From Corynebacterium capitovis DSM 44611 (GTDB taxonomy: Bacteria; Actinomycetota; Actinomycetes; Mycobacteriales; Mycobacteriaceae): 64,000 bases of DNA. Position 1 is the stretch's first letter, and the number at the start of each line of letters is the position of its first letter. The stretch is from positions 186,001 through 250,000 of the forward strand of contig NZ_CP047117.1 of NCBI RefSeq assembly GCF_030440535.1, read 5' to 3'. The notes beneath the pieces were generated by a model. The model was not told the DNA's origin. It saw nothing but the letters and a program-made list of their open reading frames with translations, and made no database searches. Positions 60,279 to 64,000 of the stretch are shown here, in pieces. The position numbers and the translations under genes were made by a program.

Positions 60279-60800
60279 ATGGCAAACCCGAAGAATGCTG
60301 AGGAATTGGTCGCTCTACGTGGCAAGTTCCAGGAGGCGAGCTCTATCGTCCTCACCGAGTACCGCGGCCTGACCGTGGCTCAGCTGCAGCAGCTGCGCGG
60401 TGAACTCGGCTTCGATGTCGAATACCACGTCGCCAAGAACACCCTGGTCAAGATCGCTGCCAACGAGCAGGGCGTCGAGGGTCTTGACGAGCTTCTGACC
60501 GGCCCGACAGCCGTCGCCTTCATCAAGGGCGAGGCTGTTGACGCCGCCAAGGTCATGAAGAAGTTCGGCAAGGACCACGACGCATTCGTGATCAAGGGCG
60601 GCTACATGGACGGCAACGCCCTCACCGCCGCTCAGGTTGACGCCATCGCTGAGATGGACAACCGCGAGACCACCCTCGCAAAGATCGCTGGCGCTTTCCA
60701 GGGCTCCTTGGCCAAGGCTGCCGGCCTGTTCCAGGCCCCTGCATCCAAGACCGCTCGCCTTGTCGCTGCATTGCAGGACAAGCAGGGCGAAGCCGCTTAA
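60279..60800 (+). CDS. rplJ: 50S ribosomal protein L10
   Basis: 173 residues. NPKNAEELVALRGKFQEA, VLTEYRGLTVAQLQQLR and a C-terminal helix (AALQDKQGEAA) that binds L7/L12 dimers. GGAAGGAGG lies 8 nt upstream. rplL follows after 64 bp. Confidence 0.97.
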   Translation: MANPKNAEELVALRGKFQEASSIVLTEYRGLTVAQLQQLRGELGFDVEYHVAKNTLVKIAANEQGVEGLDELLTGPTAVAFIKGEAVDAAKVMKKFGKDHDAFVIKGGYMDGNALTAAQVDAIAEMDNRETTLAKIAGAFQGSLAKAAGLFQAPASKTARLVAALQDKQGEAA

Positions 60801-60864
60801 CAGCGTGCATTCACAATCACACATCGTGGCCACAACGCTGGCCCGCTAAAGAAAGGAAGCCACC

Positions 60865-61251
60865 ATGGCTAAGCTCTCCAAGGACGAGCTCATCGAGCAG
60901 TTCAAGGACATGACCCTCATCGAGCTCTCCGAGTTCCTGAAGGAGTTCGAAGAGGTCTTCGACGTCACCGCCGCTGCTCCGGTCGCTGTTGCCGCTGCTG
61001 GCGCCCCCGCCGCTGAGGCCGCTGCCGAGGAGGAGAAGGACGAGTTCGACGTCGTTCTCGAGGCTGCCGGCGACAAGAAGATCGGCGTGATCAAGGCTGT
61101 CCGCGAGATCATCCCGGGCCTGGGCCTGAAGGATGCCAAGGAGCTCGTCGAGGGCGCCCCCAAGGCGATCCTCGAAGGCGCGAACAAGGACGATGCCGAG
61201 GCTGCCAAGACCAAGCTCGAAGAGGCCGGCGCGAAGGTCACCCTCAAGTAA
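60865..61251 (+). CDS. rplL: 50S ribosomal protein L7/L12
   Basis: 128 residues. N-terminal dimerisation domain ([20 protein letters not shown]), Ala-rich hinge, and C-terminal factor-binding domain ([21 protein letters not shown]). AAGGAAG before the ATG. Confidence 0.97.
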   Translation: MAKLSKDELIEQFKDMTLIELSEFLKEFEEVFDVTAAAPVAVAAAGAPAAEAAAEEEKDEFDVVLEAAGDKKIGVIKAVREIIPGLGLKDAKELVEGAPKAILEGANKDDAEAAKTKLEEAGAKVTLK

Positions 61252-61278
61252 TCTCGCCCCGCCTTTCGCGCCACATAG

Positions 61279-61312
61279 AAGGCTCCCCGCCCGGGTTAGG
61301 GTGGGGAGCCTT
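61279..61312 (+). terminator. Terminator after rplL
   Basis: AAGGCTCCCC pairs with GGGGAGCCTT around a 14-nt loop, then TTGTGCGTT. Confidence 0.75.
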
Positions 61313-61359
61313 GTGCGTTCCAACGGGGAGTTGGTCGGATGCGGAGGAACCTGAGTTGG

Positions 61360-61871
61360 TTAGATGTACTCCCAGATGATTCCACCCACACGGCCAATAG
61401 CGGCACCCAAACCAATGCGCCGAATGATAAATTTGATCGCGGTCTTCACCTCGAAAACTTCTCGGAAAACGGCCCTCAGTAAGTGGACCCCCTTCCCAAG
61501 CACATCCGAGGCATGCCCCGATAATCCGCTTGGCTTCTTCTGGGACTAGCCCGTAGACACTCACGGAAGGCTGCGTCTGAGTTCGCGCGTTATGCTGCTG
61601 TGATAGCGATCCCACATTGCTGCCCGCACTGTCGACGAATACCGACTCGTTGGTATCCAGATGTCGAATACCGATTGCCGATGCCGGAACATCAAAGGTT
61701 CTCGAGTGCGGATCTAAGATCGTCGGTGAGGGGTTGCGTAATACCGGCCCCAAGAGAAACTCCGACGGGCAGCGCAGCAGGTGCTTCAAGCTCACCTGAC
61801 GCACACGCGTGGAATTGGCGGTTGCCCAGTTCGCGGTCAAGATGACCATTGGAAGCCGGTAGTTTTTGCGA
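61360..61871 (-). pseudogene. Frameshifted gene for a probable secreted, hydrophobic-tailed protein
   Basis: Protein-like sequence appears in three frames in succession on the minus strand. First ASGELEAPAALPVGVSLGAG and LTDDLRSALENL; from about 61700 a second frame reads FDVPASAIGIRHLDTNESVF then VDSAGSNVGSL; from about 61530 a third frame gives GHASDVLGKGVHLLRAVFRE and KFIIRRIGLGAAIGRVGGII before a TAA at 61360. Two one-base changes would join them. The Gly-rich hydrophobic end recalls bacteriocin-like or membrane-inserting secreted proteins of Actinobacteria (inference). GC is lower than in neighbours. No start codon is clear. Confidence 0.5.
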
Positions 61872-62084
61872 TTATGAGTGTCCTTCTTGGACTGTCGACC
61901 TTTCCCAAGCCTGAATGACGTTGAGGGCCGTTAGTGTGGCGATGATAGCGGCCACCAAGAGGTTAGACGCGACTTGGCTGTCAAGGAGCCATCTGAAAAG
62001 AAAATAAGCCCCAATTCCTAGTAGTAGTGCGGTCGCCAGGGCCAGCACCCTCTGCCTTGAAGGTGCGTGACCCCACCAAGGCAC
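61872..62084 (-). CDS. Small two-helix membrane protein (possible immunity-type protein)
   Basis: About 70 residues from GTG 62084: VPWWGHAPSRQ, then helix LALATALLLGIGAYFLFRW, a short turn, and helix NLLVAAIIATLTALNVIQAW. It ends directly before the frameshifted gene. Two-helix proteins next to bacteriocin-like genes often give self-immunity; that role is a guess from context. The start is weak; the gene may itself be truncated. Confidence 0.4.
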   Translation of the reverse strand: MPWWGHAPSRQRVLALATALLLGIGAYFLFRWLLDSQVASNLLVAAIIATLTALNVIQAWERSTVQEGHS

Positions 62085-62103
62085 AGAACCCGGTTCTGGA
62101 CCA

Positions 62104-62205
62104 TCAAGCCCGAACGTCCTTGAAAAACCAGATGCTTTCTGCGTCAGAGCGCAGCACCTCCTTGAGGTAGGACACTGGATAGCAATGTGACCCCCTTCCA
62201 AGCAT
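62104..62205 (-). CDS. 33-residue reading frame, possible gene remnant
   Basis: ATG 62205 to TGA 62104; the C-terminal part reads YLKEVLRSDAESIWFFKDVRA, which looks like genuine protein. It may be the end of a larger lost gene or a small peptide. It precedes the two-helix protein. Confidence 0.25.
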   Translation of the reverse strand: MLGRGSHCYPVSYLKEVLRSDAESIWFFKDVRA

Positions 62206-62423
62206 ACCACGGGGTGGTGGTTGCGAAAGCCCGTGACGAGACCTATCGTGCGCTTCCGAAGAACCGCAGCGGAGCTGTACTGAATGTGCCCGCGAAGGAC
62301 GGGTTTCAATTGTCTTGGGATGTGCTATTACTGCGGGAAATTCATGAAATATGGACAACAGCTGCCAAGATACGGACGTGGCAACGTCGACGGGGTGGAG
62401 GCAAGGCGGGTTACTTCCACCAG

Positions 62424-62461
62424 AACGACTCCTCGACGAGTGTTTCTGACGAGGAGTCGTT
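62424..62461. repeat. 12-bp perfect inverted repeat
   Basis: AACGACTCCTCG and CGAGGAGTCGTT separated by 14 nt, 38 bp past the end of the short-chain dehydrogenase gene. No T-run on either side; it may still stop or stabilise that transcript. Confidence 0.6.
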
Positions 62462-62499
62462 CCGGTACAGAGCAAAGAGCCGCGCCTAGGCCACACAAC

Positions 62500-63291
62500 C
62501 TACCCCACGAGGACCTTCGTCGCGGCGCGGCGAAGGATGTCCGGCGCGAAGTCGGAAAGGGTCTTGAGCGCCTTGTCGGGTGTGCTCACCCCGTGGTGCA
62601 GGCGCAGTTTCTGGAAGAAGGACGGCTCAGCGAAGACCTTTTCCGCCACGTCGGCGACATCACCGGGCTCCAGTTTCACGCCAAGGGTACGCACGGAGCG
62701 GGCGTTGACCTCGGCGATCTTGGTCTTTGCCCACAGCGGCATGAGGTCGTGGACTCGGATCTTGTCCTTAGCCCATTCAAGGCTCATGGCTTCGGTGAAC
62801 CCCTTGACAAAGAACTTCGACGCGGAATACGTCGCGATTTCCGGCTGACCGAAAATCGCCGAGGCAGAGCACATTGACACCATGACAGAACCCTTGGTGC
62901 GCTTGAGGTAGGGGTAGCACGCTTTGGCCCCGTACACGATACCGACGCAGTTGATGTCCAGGATCCACTGGATGCGCTCGGGATCCTGCTCGGAGATGGG
63001 GCCGTCGATAATCACGCCCGCGTTGTTGAAGAAGGCATCGAGGCGGCCGCCGGTGTGGGAGGTGAAATCGGCTAGTGCAGCCTCCCATTCGTCCCAGTTG
63101 CGGACGTCCAGCTTGCCGGTGATAAGCGTGCCGGGGTACGACCGCGCGTCGTCACCCCATTCGGTGGGCACGACGTCGTAGCTGCCCACCGTCCATCCGC
63201 GCTTCAACATCCGGTGAGCGGTTGCCTTACCGATGCCAGAAGCCCCACCTGTGATAAAGATCGCTTTGTTTGTGTCGAGTGAATTGGTCAT
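62500..63291 (-). CDS. Short-chain dehydrogenase/reductase
   Basis: 263 residues, classical SDR. Cofactor motif ITGGASGIGKAT, NNAG at the fourth strand, and catalytic S-Y-K with SASAIFGQPEIATYSASK. Asp after the second strand (SYDVVP) favours NAD. Substrate unknown. ATG 63291; longer upstream readings run into the divergent aldehyde dehydrogenase and are rejected. The 75 bp between the two genes must hold both promoters. Confidence 0.9.
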   Translation of the reverse strand: MTNSLDTNKAIFITGGASGIGKATAHRMLKRGWTVGSYDVVPTEWGDDARSYPGTLITGKLDVRNWDEWEAALADFTSHTGGRLDAFFNNAGVIIDGPISEQDPERIQWILDINCVGIVYGAKACYPYLKRTKGSVMVSMCSASAIFGQPEIATYSASKFFVKGFTEAMSLEWAKDKIRVHDLMPLWAKTKIAEVNARSVRTLGVKLEPGDVADVAEKVFAEPSFFQKLRLHHGVSTPDKALKTLSDFAPDILRRAATKVLVG

Positions 63292-63366
63292 AGTGAAACA
63301 ATAGGTGGAATATGGGTCATATGTGTAGCATTGCGAAAGAAACTGTCCCGTGAAGGAGTAAAACCT

Positions 63367-64000
63367 ATGACTCACGCCACCGCCCAGCGCACAATGACCG
63401 ACATCGTGAACCCAGCCACGGGTGAGGTCGTGGCGACCGTCCCGGCCCATACCAAGGATGACACCCGCGAGGCCTTCGAGATAGCTCGGCGCGCCCAACT
63501 TCGGTGGGCGCGGACGAGCTTCCGGCAGCGTCGCAAAATCATGCTCACGTTTCACAACTTGGCGCTGGATAACCGCGACATGCTCATGGATACGATCCAA
63601 AAAGAAAACGGCAAGTCTCGGATCTCGGCCCTCGAGGAAGTTCTCGATGTGGCGTTGACCGCTCGCCACTACGGTTATAAGGCGAAAAAAATGCTCAAAC
63701 CACATCGGCGGCGCGCCGTGATGCCGCTGCTGACGAGCACTTGGGAGGAACACGCGCCCAAAGGCGTTGTGGGCATGATCGCGCCGTTTAACTACCCGCT
63801 GTCCCTGTCCATTTCCGACGCGCTGGCCGCGATTATGGCCGGCAACACCGTGGTACTCAAGCCGGATTCCCAGACGCCGTTGTCCGCGCTCGCCGGGGTT
63901 GAGCTGCTCCGTGAGGCGGGTCTGCCGGCGGATGTGTTCCAGGTCTTACCCGGGCGCGGCTCAGAGGTGGGCCAGGCGATCATCGAGGAGTGCGACTACC
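63367..64000 (+). CDS. Aldehyde dehydrogenase, probable succinate-semialdehyde type (cut by window edge)
   Basis: The first 211 residues of an NAD(P)-dependent aldehyde dehydrogenase. TDIVNPATGEVVATVPAH at the N-terminus, GMIAPFNYPLSLS (with the oxyanion Asn), and NTVVLKPDSQTPLSA (cofactor-binding Lys). The catalytic Cys lies beyond the window. KPDSQTP resembles succinate-semialdehyde dehydrogenases of the GabD2 type in Actinobacteria. AAGGAG is 8 nt before the ATG. Confidence 0.87.
   Translation, partial: MTHATAQRTMTDIVNPATGEVVATVPAHTKDDTREAFEIARRAQLRWARTSFRQRRKIMLTFHNLALDNRDMLMDTIQKENGKSRISALEEVLDVALTARHYGYKAKKMLKPHRRRAVMPLLTSTWEEHAPKGVVGMIAPFNYPLSLSISDALAAIMAGNTVVLKPDSQTPLSALAGVELLREAGLPADVFQVLPGRGSEVGQAIIEECDY

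Larger units (their letters stand above)
62085..62499. other. 415-bp region with no convincing intact gene
   Basis: Lower GC. It holds a 33-codon minus-strand frame and a 12-bp inverted repeat, listed separately. A 100-codon plus-strand frame over 62187-62489 has no ribosome binding site and no recognisable protein features. Confidence 0.5.

Noticed and set aside
61244..61849. 201-codon minus-strand frame read as an intact gene
   Set aside because: Only its middle looks like protein; better sequence continues in two other frames, and it runs through the rplL terminator.
62187..62489. 100-codon plus-strand frame
   Set aside because: No ribosome binding site, no promoter at a sensible distance, no recognisable features.
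62500..63753. Longer start for the short-chain dehydrogenase
   Set aside because: The extension covers the divergent promoter region and the aldehyde dehydrogenase gene; the SDR fold starts at 63291.

Overview
The window is high-GC DNA from a Corynebacterium-like actinomycete. This rests on the mycothiol gene mshA, SenX3-RegX3, a 33-residue ribosomal protein bS22, MgtA- and MenJ-type enzymes, an LAETG wall-sorting signal, and a gene order that follows the M. tuberculosis Rv0486-Rv0562 stretch (recalled, not searched). Genes are tightly packed, with 1-20 nt overlaps, and many appear to have leaderless starts.

Layout. 0-9.4 kb: partial acyl-CoA ligase, ParA-like ATPase, mshA, gpmA, senX3-regX3, a cysteine-rich protein, ppx, proC, a small HTH protein and bS22. 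9.4-30.7 kb: a SerB-type phosphatase, then haem synthesis (hemA, hemC, hemD, hemB, hemE, hemY, hemL) joined to System II cytochrome c maturation (resA-, ccdA-, resB- and ccsA-like) and galE. Between hemB and hemE lie two small membrane proteins and a P-type ATPase homologue that has lost every catalytic motif. 30.7-48.3 kb: menaquinone synthesis (menA, menE, menB, menC, menD, menG, menJ, polyprenyl synthase) interspersed with transporters, glycosyltransferases, a decayed toxin-antitoxin pair and a frameshifted secreted-protein gene. 48.3-51.7 kb: tRNA-Tyr, Thr, Met and Trp, then secE, nusG, rplK and rplA.

51.7-60.1 kb holds the most interesting region: six genes inserted between rplA and rplJ behind a Zur-like palindrome. 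They encode a ZnuABC-type ABC transporter (solute-binding lipoprotein, ATPase, permease) plus three secreted or anchored proteins built from one actinobacterial surface repeat. All six repeat copies keep an HxH motif, and one copy is inserted inside the solute-binding protein. I infer a surface zinc-capture relay: wall-anchored and membrane-anchored repeats pass metal to the binding protein and permease. The repeat and transporter subfamilies exist as named protein models, but I know of no demonstrated function.

60.1-64 kb: the L10 leader, rplJ and rplL, a decayed accessory locus (frameshifted gene plus a two-helix membrane protein), a short-chain dehydrogenase and a partial aldehyde dehydrogenase. 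No rRNA, CRISPR array, insertion sequence or prophage was seen.
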